Of a stretch of 64,000 nt of DNA, positions 26,580 through 35,700 are shown piece by piece. The translations under genes were made by a program, and so were the position numbers. This stretch comes from Candidatus Cohnella colombiensis (GTDB taxonomy: Bacteria > Bacillota > Bacilli > Paenibacillales > Paenibacillaceae). Each line of letters opens with the position of its first letter. The first letter of the stretch is position 1. The DNA is taken from the NCBI GenBank assembly GCA_029203125.1, contig CP119317.1, forward strand, positions 3,038,001-3,102,000, in the 5' to 3' direction. The notes beneath the pieces were generated by a model, which was not told where the DNA came from, made no database searches, and saw only the letters and a list, made by a program, of their open reading frames with translations.

Positions 26580-27452
26580 TCATCCAAGAGCTCTTAATCC
26601 TAACGCAAGCGATCCCGCTAGACCGGCATTATCTCCCAAGCCTGGAGCTACGATATACGTATCAATGTGCTCCGCTAACGCTGGTGAGCTCACATAACCG
26701 TTCAGATTACGACGCACCTGCTCTCGAATAAGCGGGAAAAGCTGCTCTTGATGCATAACGCCACCGCCCAAAATAACTTTTTGGGGAGAAAGCATTAGAA
26801 TTGCTCCTGCAACTGCTTGACCGATATAGAATGCGGTGAATTCCCACGCTTTATGATCCACATCCAGCTCACTACCTTTAATCCCCCAACGCCCTTCAAT
26901 CGCTGGTCCTGCAGTCATCCCTTCCAAGCAATCCCCATGATACGGGCAGAAACCGCCATAAGTATCTTCAGGATGACGCCTTGTCAGAATATGACCACCT
27001 TCAGGATGAATTAGACCGTGTACGAGCTTGCCTTCTGTATATACTCCTACACCTACACCTGTTCCAATCGTATAGTAAAGACAGCTCTCCAAACCTTTTG
27101 CCGCTCCCCATGTTGCTTCACCCAGAGCTGCTGCATTAACATCCGTATCCCAGCCAAATGGAACATGAAGAGCCTTTTTCAACTCAGGAAGGAATGGATA
27201 ATTACTCCAACCTGGCTTAGGTGTCGTCGTCACGTAACCATATTGCAGGCTGTTCACATCTATATTGATCGGCCCGAACGAGCCTACTCCAATCGCTTCG
27301 ACTTGCTTATCTTGGAAATAAGCGATAATTTGACGAACCGTTTCCTCTGGCTTAACTGTTGGAAAGCTTATTCTTTCGAGGATTTCACCCTCTTCATTAC
27401 CAATCCCGCATACAATTTTCGTTCCGCCTGCTTCAACTGCACCAATTCGCAC
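26580..27452 (-). CDS. ROK-family sugar kinase, fructokinase-like
   Basis: A 290-residue ATP-dependent sugar kinase. It has GAVEAGGTKIVCGIG (phosphate loop), GVGSFGPINID, the catalytic-Asp segment DTDVNAAALGE, YTIGTGVGVGVYTEG and the zinc site HPEGGHI...CPYHGDCLEG, spaced as in the Bacillus GmuE/YdhR fructokinases. No DNA-binding domain precedes it, so it is an enzyme rather than a ROK repressor. GTG 27452 is taken as start because GGAGG lies 8 nt upstream; ATG 27476 would place that site inside the gene. It appears to be a single-gene unit. Fructose or mannose is the likely substrate. Confidence 0.88.
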   Translation of the reverse strand: MRIGAVEAGGTKIVCGIGNEEGEILERISFPTVKPEETVRQIIAYFQDKQVEAIGVGSFGPINIDVNSLQYGYVTTTPKPGWSNYPFLPELKKALHVPFGWDTDVNAAALGEATWGAAKGLESCLYYTIGTGVGVGVYTEGKLVHGLIHPEGGHILTRRHPEDTYGGFCPYHGDCLEGMTAGPAIEGRWGIKGSELDVDHKAWEFTAFYIGQAVAGAILMLSPQKVILGGGVMHQEQLFPLIREQVRRNLNGYVSSPALAEHIDTYIVAPGLGDNAGLAGSLALGLRALG

Positions 27453-27548
27453 GCTAATTACCTCCGTTGTATTCATGAATAATGTGAATGTAAGTTTGAT
27501 AATTACTTATGTTTACTAGTGTAATATGTCTCATCTCGTTATTCCAGT

Positions 27549-28304
27549 CTAAAGCTTAATTCTTTGACTAAGCCATAACATCATGGTGTCTATTGTCAGC
27601 GTTAAATTTGATATTCCAAGCTCATTCAGATAAGGCGATTCATTGCGAAAATAGTCTGCGTGCCCGCCAATAATCGGCAGTCCACGCTTATGTAGTGGTG
27701 CGTGCAATTTATTATTCCAAAGTGGAAAACGCATTCTACCCGAATGCCAGCCACCGAATGTACCGAGGCGGGTAATGGGATCAGCTAGACGAAGCGTTCG
27801 CTTGCGCCCATTCACCGTATGTCCGCCTTCTGCAAACAAATAAAATACGTTATCGCTAAGTCCTTCAGGTATGCGACATTTGGGCGACCCGATCATGACA
27901 ACGAAGCAGTTATGCTTGCCCTCCCGCTCTAAAAGCAGCTTTGCTGCATGAAGCGAAGCAATGCCTCCCGCACTATGTCCAATCAATATCGTTAGTGTCG
28001 CTAGCTCCCGCAGCTCACGGGATTGATCAATCATCGCAAGCAATCTTGTACCGCCAATCGATCTAGCATATCGCCCCTCGTGAATGTGGAGGTCACGGCT
28101 CACTTCACTTAACTGTGTCTTGAGCGGAACGGACCAATCGCCATATGGAAATACGAGCTGCGAGTGAATTTCCCCAATATCAACATGCGATACCATGGCA
28201 CGATGTAGCTTCACACGGAATTGTTCAAGGAAGTGTGGAGAAGATAGTACCCCTGCTGCCAAATAGAGATCAACGCCCATGTTGTTCCGCATATTGTACT
28301 GCAC
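27549..28304 (-). CDS. Alpha/beta-hydrolase, lipase-like
   Basis: A 251-residue hydrolase with the nucleophile elbow ILIGHSAGGIASLHAA near residue 110 and downstream segments with acid and His candidates (GGHADYF near 225). No signal peptide is visible. It overlaps the 3' end of the M48 protease gene by 35 nt if GTG 28304 (with GAGAGG 7 nt upstream) is the start, or by 11 nt if ATG 28280 is used; either way the two genes are translationally linked. The substrate is unknown; membrane-lipid or ester hydrolysis near the protease is a guess. Confidence 0.8.
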   Translation of the reverse strand: MQYNMRNNMGVDLYLAAGVLSSPHFLEQFRVKLHRAMVSHVDIGEIHSQLVFPYGDWSVPLKTQLSEVSRDLHIHEGRYARSIGGTRLLAMIDQSRELRELATLTILIGHSAGGIASLHAAKLLLEREGKHNCFVVMIGSPKCRIPEGLSDNVFYLFAEGGHTVNGRKRTLRLADPITRLGTFGGWHSGRMRFPLWNNKLHAPLHKRGLPIIGGHADYFRNESPYLNELGISNLTLTIDTMMLWLSQRIKL

Positions 28305-29541
28305 GCATGATCCTCTCCATGTCAGTCGGATGTGTATTCCAGATCCACTTTATTAGTGATGGCGGATTCACATCTCCAAGCCCAGTAATCGTCATCGTCT
28401 GATACATCGAGACTGCCCCTTCACTATTGCCGATTAACTCGAAAGCATAAGTATCCGAAGCTGACTCAGCGTTTCGCGATATCGCATTCGATAGGGGCAT
28501 GGATACGAAGGAGATCAATGATAGAAGCAGCAAAATGAGCGGAAGTGCAGTCATATCCGACAATGATCGAATCCCCAACCTATTGCCCCATTTGCGAACA
28601 GCCCAACGATACAATACGCTACCAATGAAAAGTAAGGCCAACGATGAGCCTACTGCTCCGAGTGCGCTCCATTCTAGATGATGCTTTACATAGTGACCCA
28701 TTTCATGAGCCATAATGAGCAAAATTTGCTGCTCAGTCAGCTTCATTAACGTCGTGTCCCAAAGCACAATACGTAAAGAAGACCCTAGACCATTCACATA
28801 GGCATTAATCGAATTGGTCTTCTTAGACATGTTCACTTCGTACACTCGATCAGCAGGAATATCCGCTTTGGCAGCAAGATCAAGAATGCTTTGCTCTAAT
28901 GCCGGATCGCTCAGTCGGTAATAATCGTTGTAGATTGGATCGATAACGACGGGCTGTATGTACATCATAAACACGATAAATGGGATCGACAGCAGCCACA
29001 GCTTCAACCACCATCGGCCACCCCGAGAGATAATCCAGAACGCAACCGCTGCCACAACGAGTACTGTCACATACCCAATACCGAATGCGACAAGTTTATC
29101 CCGAATCCAGCTTGCAACTGGCTGCGTCGAAATCCCATAGTTCTTGGACAAGCTGTAACCGAAAATTCGCAGTGGCAAATATAAAAGGAATGATGCCGCT
29201 TGTACAAGCAACACGAATATTGGGAATCGAATTACGATTGGAAACCGCCGCTCCAGCATCTCCCGCCAATAGCGCGATAATCCTCCTAGCAAGAGAAAAC
29301 CATAAATCAACCACTCCCAAGGACCACTCATGAACGTAATCCAGTAACGTGCCGAATTGAGCTTAGCGCTATCCTCTAATTGCTGCGGTGTGAAGAACGT
29401 TGCTGGGTCTGCGGGTCCACCTCGGTACTCTGCAGGCACAGTATTGGGTGAGGTAACCCACACATAGAGGCCCATGACAGCAGCATAAATAAGGAACAGA
29501 ACAACGTACTTTACAAGAGATGATCTTTGATGCGTGCGCAT
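28270..29541 (-). CDS. Membrane-bound M48-family zinc metalloprotease (Ste24/CAAX-protease-like)
   Basis: A 423-residue integral membrane protease. It has the zinc motif LIMAHEMGHYVKHH near residue 275 and the downstream third ligand in NAESASDTYAFELI near 365. Five or so transmembrane helices flank them, with a large N-terminal membrane region as in Ste24/CAAX prenyl protease 1 homologues rather than HtpX. ATG 29541 has AAGGAG 9 nt upstream. It is the first gene of a two-gene unit with the lipase-like hydrolase. Likely role is membrane-protein quality control or peptide processing. Confidence 0.88.
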   Translation of the reverse strand: MRTHQRSSLVKYVVLFLIYAAVMGLYVWVTSPNTVPAEYRGGPADPATFFTPQQLEDSAKLNSARYWITFMSGPWEWLIYGFLLLGGLSRYWREMLERRFPIVIRFPIFVLLVQAASFLLYLPLRIFGYSLSKNYGISTQPVASWIRDKLVAFGIGYVTVLVVAAVAFWIISRGGRWWLKLWLLSIPFIVFMMYIQPVVIDPIYNDYYRLSDPALEQSILDLAAKADIPADRVYEVNMSKKTNSINAYVNGLGSSLRIVLWDTTLMKLTEQQILLIMAHEMGHYVKHHLEWSALGAVGSSLALLFIGSVLYRWAVRKWGNRLGIRSLSDMTALPLILLLLSLISFVSMPLSNAISRNAESASDTYAFELIGNSEGAVSMYQTMTITGLGDVNPPSLIKWIWNTHPTDMERIMRAVQYAEQHGR

Positions 29542-29675
29542 GCTGTCAGTCTCCTTCCCACCTACACAACATGTTGATTAGAATAAGTATATCCTATTTT
29601 TTACTGATGGGAACCTTTTGCCTATGTATGGAGTCTAATTGTTCAACGGAGAGAGGAAGGTGACAGGAAGCCGTG

Positions 29676-30218
29676 ATGGATGAGCATCTCAAGTACATCT
29701 CTACAATAGAAAGTCTCGACATTCGTACGATGATGGAGAAATACGGCGAGGACGTATGGAACTATGCCTACTTTCTAACCCGCAAGCACGACTGGGCTGA
29801 CGATATTTCGCAGGATGTCTTTTTCAAAGCTTTCAAGCATATCGATTCCTTCCGCGGTCAATCCTCGATTCGAACATGGCTGCTGACCATCACAAGGAAT
29901 ACCGCCAATTCCCGCCGTAGGCTTGCCTTCGTGCGCAGAACAGTGGGATTTAACGCTAGAAAAATAAATCGAGCACACCCTTCCGCAGAGCAACAATACA
30001 TGGAACAGAGTTATTCCAATGAAATATGGGACAAAGTCATGCAATTGCCCGTCCAATACCGTGAGACGCTCGTCCTTAGCGCACATTATCAGCTTTCATT
30101 AGAAGAAATTGCTGCAACCCTTCATATATCATTAGGCACTGTAAAATCCAGATTACATAGAGCGCGCCGTCGTTTATCTGATCTGATAGGGAGTGAACTA
30201 AGCGATGCCACCAACTGA
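29676..30218 (+). CDS. ECF-type RNA polymerase sigma factor
   Basis: A 180-residue sigma-70-family protein. Region 2 is WNYAYFLTRKHDWADDISQDVFFKAFKHIDSFRGQSSIRTWLLTITRN, region 4 is LPVQYRETLVLSAHYQLSLEEIAATLHISLGTVKSRLHRARRRL. ATG 29676 is preceded by AGGAAG; a GTG at 29673 is the alternative. It overlaps the next gene by 14 nt, and that gene encodes a single-span membrane protein, the usual anti-sigma arrangement. A sequence GGGAACC at 29609-29615 resembles an ECF -35 element, so the unit may be self-activated. Confidence 0.92.
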   Translation: MDEHLKYISTIESLDIRTMMEKYGEDVWNYAYFLTRKHDWADDISQDVFFKAFKHIDSFRGQSSIRTWLLTITRNTANSRRRLAFVRRTVGFNARKINRAHPSAEQQYMEQSYSNEIWDKVMQLPVQYRETLVLSAHYQLSLEEIAATLHISLGTVKSRLHRARRRLSDLIGSELSDATN

Positions 30219-31395
30219 ACAAGAGATGAATGAAGCACTTCGCAAAGCTCCCTTCCGCGAGCGCATGTTCACATCTCAGCATATGGAGGCTGTGGAGATC
30301 AAGCTGCAAGCTGATCAGAGGAAGCAAACCAAGCCTTCAAGGCGCATATGGGGAATTGTGCTCGGGAGTGGAATAGTAGCTGTTATTGTTGGATTTGTGC
30401 TGTTCGTCGGTATCGAGCGTCCTAATAGCAATGAGCAAACGGTTAGCGGTAATCTATTGGTTGCTGCAGATGAGGACAATGATATCGCTTCTCCAGAATC
30501 TTCTCAGGAGCCCTCTCAAGAACCTTTAAAGCAGCCTTCACCAGAACCTACTCCAATTGAGACACCGCTAACCCCTGCCCAGCAGCAAGCGACTGACATG
30601 TGGAACAGCATTGGATTTGTTGATGTGAGATATCATCCCGTTAACGAAAGAATGGAAAATGTAACATTAGATCAACTACTGATTTTAACGAAGCACCCAG
30701 ACAAAGACGTTCGCTGGTATTGCGCCTATCGAATCATCGAGTTCGATAGCCCTGAGCATCATGACGTCGTACTCGGGATCGTTGACGAATTGTTGCAAGA
30801 CCCAGAACATTTAGTCGCTGAAGCTGCTTCATTTTCTAATAAAGTTATGTTGAAAAGCTTCGATGCAGATCCCCGATTCATTCGCTCGCCTGATGGAAAT
30901 ACCTATACTTTCGTTAAGTTTGAAGAAGCGACATATAACGATGGAACTGTGTGGATTGCAAGAGATGGAAGGGTAGAAAAGCTCTACTCCGTGCAAGGAG
31001 CGTTTATCTACGATTTATTCTGGTCACCTAATAGCAAGTGGCTCTATGCTCGCTATGGCGGTCGGACATGGAATACTTTTATGTGGATAGATATCAGATC
31101 AGGTGAAATCTTCGATCTGACAGACATCGAGCAGCAGATTATGGATGATCCAGACAATGGCTATCTCATCGATCACGAGCAGTACGGTCGGTTTGATTAT
31201 GAGACCTCAATCGTAGAGTGGAGTCCGGATAGCAAGCGGTTCTTATTCCATTACAACATTAGCCATGACGATACCTACGGATATACGGGCTTCGGAGTAT
31301 ATAATCTCAGTAGCAAAAAGGTAGAAAAGGTGATCAGACAGACCGGAGGGCAGTACTCTACAGAGCGCCTAGAAGACTTTACGTGGGAAGAATAA
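30205..31395 (+). CDS. Membrane-anchored probable anti-sigma factor with C-terminal sensor domain
   Basis: A 396-residue protein. A cytoplasmic N-terminus of about 50 residues (EQEMNEALRKAPFRERMFTSQHMEAV) is followed by one transmembrane helix (IVLGSGIVAVIVGFVLFVGI), a Ser/Glu/Pro-rich linker, and an external part. The external part has an alpha-helical HEAT-like stretch (DQLLILTKHPDKDVRWYCAYRIIEFD) and beta-propeller-like strands (FWSPNSKWLYARYGGRT, EWSPDSKRFLFHYNI) as in TolB/WD-type sensors. ATG 30205 has GGGAGTGA 8 nt upstream. Its overlap with the sigma gene makes an anti-sigma role likely; there is no obvious zinc-binding anti-sigma motif. Confidence 0.75.
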   Translation: MPPTEQEMNEALRKAPFRERMFTSQHMEAVEIKLQADQRKQTKPSRRIWGIVLGSGIVAVIVGFVLFVGIERPNSNEQTVSGNLLVAADEDNDIASPESSQEPSQEPLKQPSPEPTPIETPLTPAQQQATDMWNSIGFVDVRYHPVNERMENVTLDQLLILTKHPDKDVRWYCAYRIIEFDSPEHHDVVLGIVDELLQDPEHLVAEAASFSNKVMLKSFDADPRFIRSPDGNTYTFVKFEEATYNDGTVWIARDGRVEKLYSVQGAFIYDLFWSPNSKWLYARYGGRTWNTFMWIDIRSGEIFDLTDIEQQIMDDPDNGYLIDHEQYGRFDYETSIVEWSPDSKRFLFHYNISHDDTYGYTGFGVYNLSSKKVEKVIRQTGGQYSTERLEDFTWEE

Positions 31396-31503
31396 GCGAT
31401 TCCTGCTCCACCTTTTCAAAAAGCAGTATAATTCTCTCATTCATTTTCCAGCCATGATATAATACTTCTATAGAAATCTAACGAACCGATTAGGAGAACC
31501 GAC

Positions 31504-32619
31504 ATGGACATGATCGAAATCGCGACACACTTAATCGACGAGGATACGGATCAACCCCGTTATCAGTTCGATGAAGAAGCGTTGCAGGAGCTAATGAACA
31601 GCATCGAGGAGCTCGGCCTGCTATCCCCTATTAAAGTAAGAACGACGGGAGATGGACGGTACAAGATCATCTACGGAAACCGTCGCTACAAGGCGTGCAA
31701 AATGCTCAATCGTCCCACGATTCCTTGCATCGTCTCCACGGTAACTGACGATCTCGAAATTTATTTGGAGCAAATTGCGGAGAATTTAACGCGTGAAGGC
31801 TTCTCGCCGATTGAGGAAGCTGAGGCGTTTCATAGGCTACTCACTGACCCAAAATTCAGCAGTTCTACCAAGTATTTATCGAGTAAGCTTGGCAAGCCTG
31901 AGTCCTATATTAAGAACAAGTGCGAGCTACTGAAATTCAGCAACGCCGTGAAGAAGCTCATTGTCTCGGGCACAGAAATCCGCAAGGACAAGTTGACCGA
32001 GGATCAATTGATGCCACTGAAGGATCTTCCGATGGAGCATCGCGATTCACTAGCACTTATTATGGCGCGGGATGAAATGCCTGTAAGTGATGTGAAGAAG
32101 ATTGCCAAGCTGTTCAAGGACAAGGACATCTCCGATCGCACGAAGGGCAACCTATTGTTCAAATCCGGTCACGAATTGATCGAGACTTGGGCGACGTTCG
32201 AGCACAATCGGAAGGAACGAGCGAAGGCTGCAGAGCCAAAGGAACCAGTGGAGAAAAAAGAAAAATCGAACTCCAGCGCACCTATAGTGGAATCGAATGA
32301 AACGGTTGAAGAGAAGCAAACTGTAGTTGATGGTATGCAAATTCCGGTAGAGCCCGCGGTTGCGTCCTCTGCACAACCTCTTGTCGTTTCACAGACTCCA
32401 CAAGCAGTTTCAATCTCCATCGCGTTGCAGCGGATGCTCAGTTCAGTACCTTCACACCTCCCGCTCCCGCAAGAAGTCGTACAATCTCTTGAGTCGCTAA
32501 CCTCGGGTGAGACAGATAATCTACTAGATGGCATCAACAAGCTTATCAATAACCTGGAAAAGCATCTCGCGGATTGGCAAGCGGTACGCGATGCTGCTCA
32601 CAAGTATCAGTCATTATAA
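31504..32619 (+). CDS. Orphan ParB/Spo0J-domain protein
   Basis: A 371-residue protein. Residues 1-95 are a ParB N-terminal domain (LIDEDTDQPRYQFDEEALQELMNSIEELGLLSPIKVR and GNRRYKACKML, where canonical ParB has GERRYRA), then IAENLTREGFSPIEEAEAF and a helix-turn-helix-containing middle (STKYLSSKLGKPESYIKNKCELL). Residues 235-300 are a low-complexity Glu/Lys/Pro/Val linker, and the C-terminus is helical. ATG 31504 has AGGAG 7 nt upstream and TATAAT at 31458-31463. No parA neighbour is present, so it is unlikely to be the chromosomal partition protein; Noc-like or regulatory roles are possible. Confidence 0.82.
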   Translation: MDMIEIATHLIDEDTDQPRYQFDEEALQELMNSIEELGLLSPIKVRTTGDGRYKIIYGNRRYKACKMLNRPTIPCIVSTVTDDLEIYLEQIAENLTREGFSPIEEAEAFHRLLTDPKFSSSTKYLSSKLGKPESYIKNKCELLKFSNAVKKLIVSGTEIRKDKLTEDQLMPLKDLPMEHRDSLALIMARDEMPVSDVKKIAKLFKDKDISDRTKGNLLFKSGHELIETWATFEHNRKERAKAAEPKEPVEKKEKSNSSAPIVESNETVEEKQTVVDGMQIPVEPAVASSAQPLVVSQTPQAVSISIALQRMLSSVPSHLPLPQEVVQSLESLTSGETDNLLDGINKLINNLEKHLADWQAVRDAAHKYQSL

Positions 32620-32635
32620 TCTGAGTATTACACAA

Positions 32636-32683
32636 CAGCCCCGTGTTCGCGCATGAATAATGCGTGAACACGGGGCTGCTTTT
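32636..32683 (+). terminator. Strong terminator after ParB-like gene
   Basis: A 19-bp stem (32636-32654 with 32660-32678, one wobble pair) and a 5-nt loop, followed by a T run. It also separates the converging GH16 gene. Confidence 0.92.
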
Positions 32684-32703
32684 TCATGATACTAAACTAC
32701 TTC

Positions 32704-35700
32704 CTACACACCTTTGATCTGAAAAGTAATGTTATCGAATTCGATTTGGTGCGCAGAGGACGGTACGATTCCTACTTCCGGCTTCCCTAATAGAAACTTC
32801 AAACCTACCGTATCGTCCTGCGTGGGTGTAAATTCAAAGCGATACGTATTCGTAGCTACATCCAGTGAGACAGATTGGTTCAAATAACGATAATAGGACG
32901 AGTTTTCAACTACGGCTTCAATGTTTCGAGCAACACTGGAGCTTGCTTCAAATGTGACCACATACGTCTGCCCTTTGATAACAGGCATATTTCCTTGGAA
33001 CAACATCACATCCCACGGATTGTTGCCAACATTCGAAATTGTAGCTATTGCTACACCACCCACAACCTTAATCGCTGTTACTGAATCCCAACCATCATAG
33101 CGACCTTGCACATGCTCATTCCAATCCGTCATTCCATTATCGAAGCTGCCATTTTTCAGAGGAAATGCTCTTTCGCGCGCGCCTTTCTCCTCTACACGAA
33201 CGTTATCTACAGTAACCACATGCGCCCCTGGATCTGTCATCCCTGTAATTTTTCCAAGAAGAAGCTTGAACGATGCGGTCCAGTCAGCAGTTGGCTCTAG
33301 CTCGTAGGAGAATGTCTGCCAAGTTGTAGTCAAGCTAACTTTATCAGACAGGTAACGTGTTCCCCCTCCGTCAACTACTACCTCCATGTCACGAGGGACA
33401 GTTGATTTAACGTCAACTTTAACAATATACGTATGACCTTTCCGTAGCGGGAAATCGTTCTGCATGAGCATAACATCCCAAGGATTGACCCCTATGTTAG
33501 CAATATCAATGCCCATTTGCTCCTGATCTACTTCGAAGGTAGCACTCGAACCCCAGCCATCATAGCGACCTTGAACATGTTCCGACCAGCTCTCTTTGCC
33601 ATTCGAGAAATCACCGTTGACTAATGGAAATTGCTCCGCAATCGGCAACATGCCCACACCTATATCCGTAAGTCTAATCAGCTTCACATCGTCTAACATT
33701 ATTCCAATATTGCTTCCTCCGAGCATAAATACTAGCTGACTAAGCGGATCGCTATCTTCTTCCATCGTAAATTCAATTGTGTATTCAGCCATCGATGGAG
33801 TCAGATGTATCGTTTGAATGCCACTATATTCTGTTCCATCCAGCTTGCGTAATGCAACAGCAATGGAGCGTGCTTGATCGCTCTTCGCACTGAAAGTTAG
33901 ACGGTAATCATTCGGCTCAAGCAACTGAATACCCGACTGCCGGAGCGTAATCGCATCCGCTGTTGATCCACCTGATTGAATGTTCACCTTTAACTTTCTT
34001 TCTGTAGCGTCTACCGATGCTGTGGCACTAGCACCACCTGAAGTATTAAATTTCCAGAACGTCATTCGGTCGATCCGCCCTAAATCAAATGTACCATTAT
34101 AAATATGATTACCTGCGATCGGCTCTTTTGCTGCATCCTCTGAGTAGGGATCAGGTGCTGTCGTTTCTTCTAATTTCACATTACCGATCCAAACTGAATT
34201 TGTATTCAACCCTAAATTGTATTCCAACCTCGCCAAAACATCTGTATCTGCTGCCATCTGGAACACCATAGAATAGCCTTTCATTTCTGTAGATAGACTT
34301 GCCGTCAAGGAGTCCGAATACGACGACCATCCACGACTTTCTCCTCCGCCCACTTTCACCGAAATATCTCGGCTAGCGGACGCTTTAGCATCAAACGTCA
34401 GCTTATACCATCTTCCCTTGCCTAATGTTACATTCTGTATAAGCTGAATGGAATGCGCTGCGTTGCCTCCGGCGCTGATATCGACCTTAGCATAAGACGA
34501 TCCACCAATTACATCTTTGCTGACCGTACCATTTCCGTTAAAGGTGCTAATATGTGCAAAATTCCAATAAGCGGTATCTAATATTTGGTCTGGTGTTGCA
34601 ATTTCTGTGAAGCCTTGTTCAAAAGCCACATCATGCACATAATTGCCATTGATCGGATACTTATAAACATTAGGCAATGGCTCCTGTGCAACCGATGGTT
34701 CAACAGGCGTTTTATATGGACGTCCTGCTAATTCATAGACACGCACATAATCTACGACCATCTCTGCCGGCAGCATGTTCGCATCTGGAACAAGTCCGCC
34801 ATCGAAAGTACCACCGACTGCCAAATTGAGAATTAAATAAAATGGCTTGTCAAATGGGGCTGGGAATGCATATTTGGCTGCTTGATCAGCACCTGTACTA
34901 TCCCAATTATTAATCGTTTGATAGAGGTTACCATCTACATACCAGCGAATTTCACCCGGCTCCCATTCCAATCCGTATACATGCTCTCCACTAATGTCTT
35001 GGCCATCCGGAAATTCATAATCTTTGCTCATATATTTATTGTTCGGCCAACCGCGACCATAATGGATGGTACCGCCGACCTTGTCTGGAACCCGTCCTCT
35101 TGCTTCCATAATATCGATTTCACCTGATGATGCCCAGCCGCCATATTCATCATCTGCAGGCATCAACCAAAATGCTGGCCATATTCCCTTACCGAGTGGC
35201 ATCTTGATCTTTGCTTCGAATTTTCCGTATGCTTTGGAATATGTCGTATTGGTCCATAGTCTTCCAGATGTATAAGGCTTGCTACCTTGACCATCATTAC
35301 GTGCCGTAATGACAAGCTTGCCTCCCTTGACCTCGACGTTATCTTTAGAATAAAACTGCTGTTCTGAATTGCCCCAGCCATCAAGTCCATACTCGGCCCC
35401 AGTTCCCAGCTGATAATCCCACTTACTAAGATCTAATCCATTCGCGTCCGCGTGGTCGCCGTCTCCATTAAATTCATCGCTCCAGACGAGTTTCCAATCA
35501 TTTGAATTCCCGTTATCCCCTCCACCGATTATGCCACTAGATGTCGGAGCTGAACCCTCTACTCTCCCGTTACGAATTTTGTGCGGCACAACCGTGTTTA
35601 CACGATCTCCATTCAACGTCGTCCCACTTCCGCTTTGCCCAACTGTAAAGCTTTCTATGTTAACTCCGCTACCTGTTTCGATAATGGCGTCTGAATCTAT

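Noticed and set aside
28958..29333. Long open frames on the strand opposite the M48 protease gene, and similar ones opposite xylB, araB, serC and the helicase gene
   Set aside because: They are shadows of real genes: no start signals, odd composition, and the genes on the other strand have clear family motifs.
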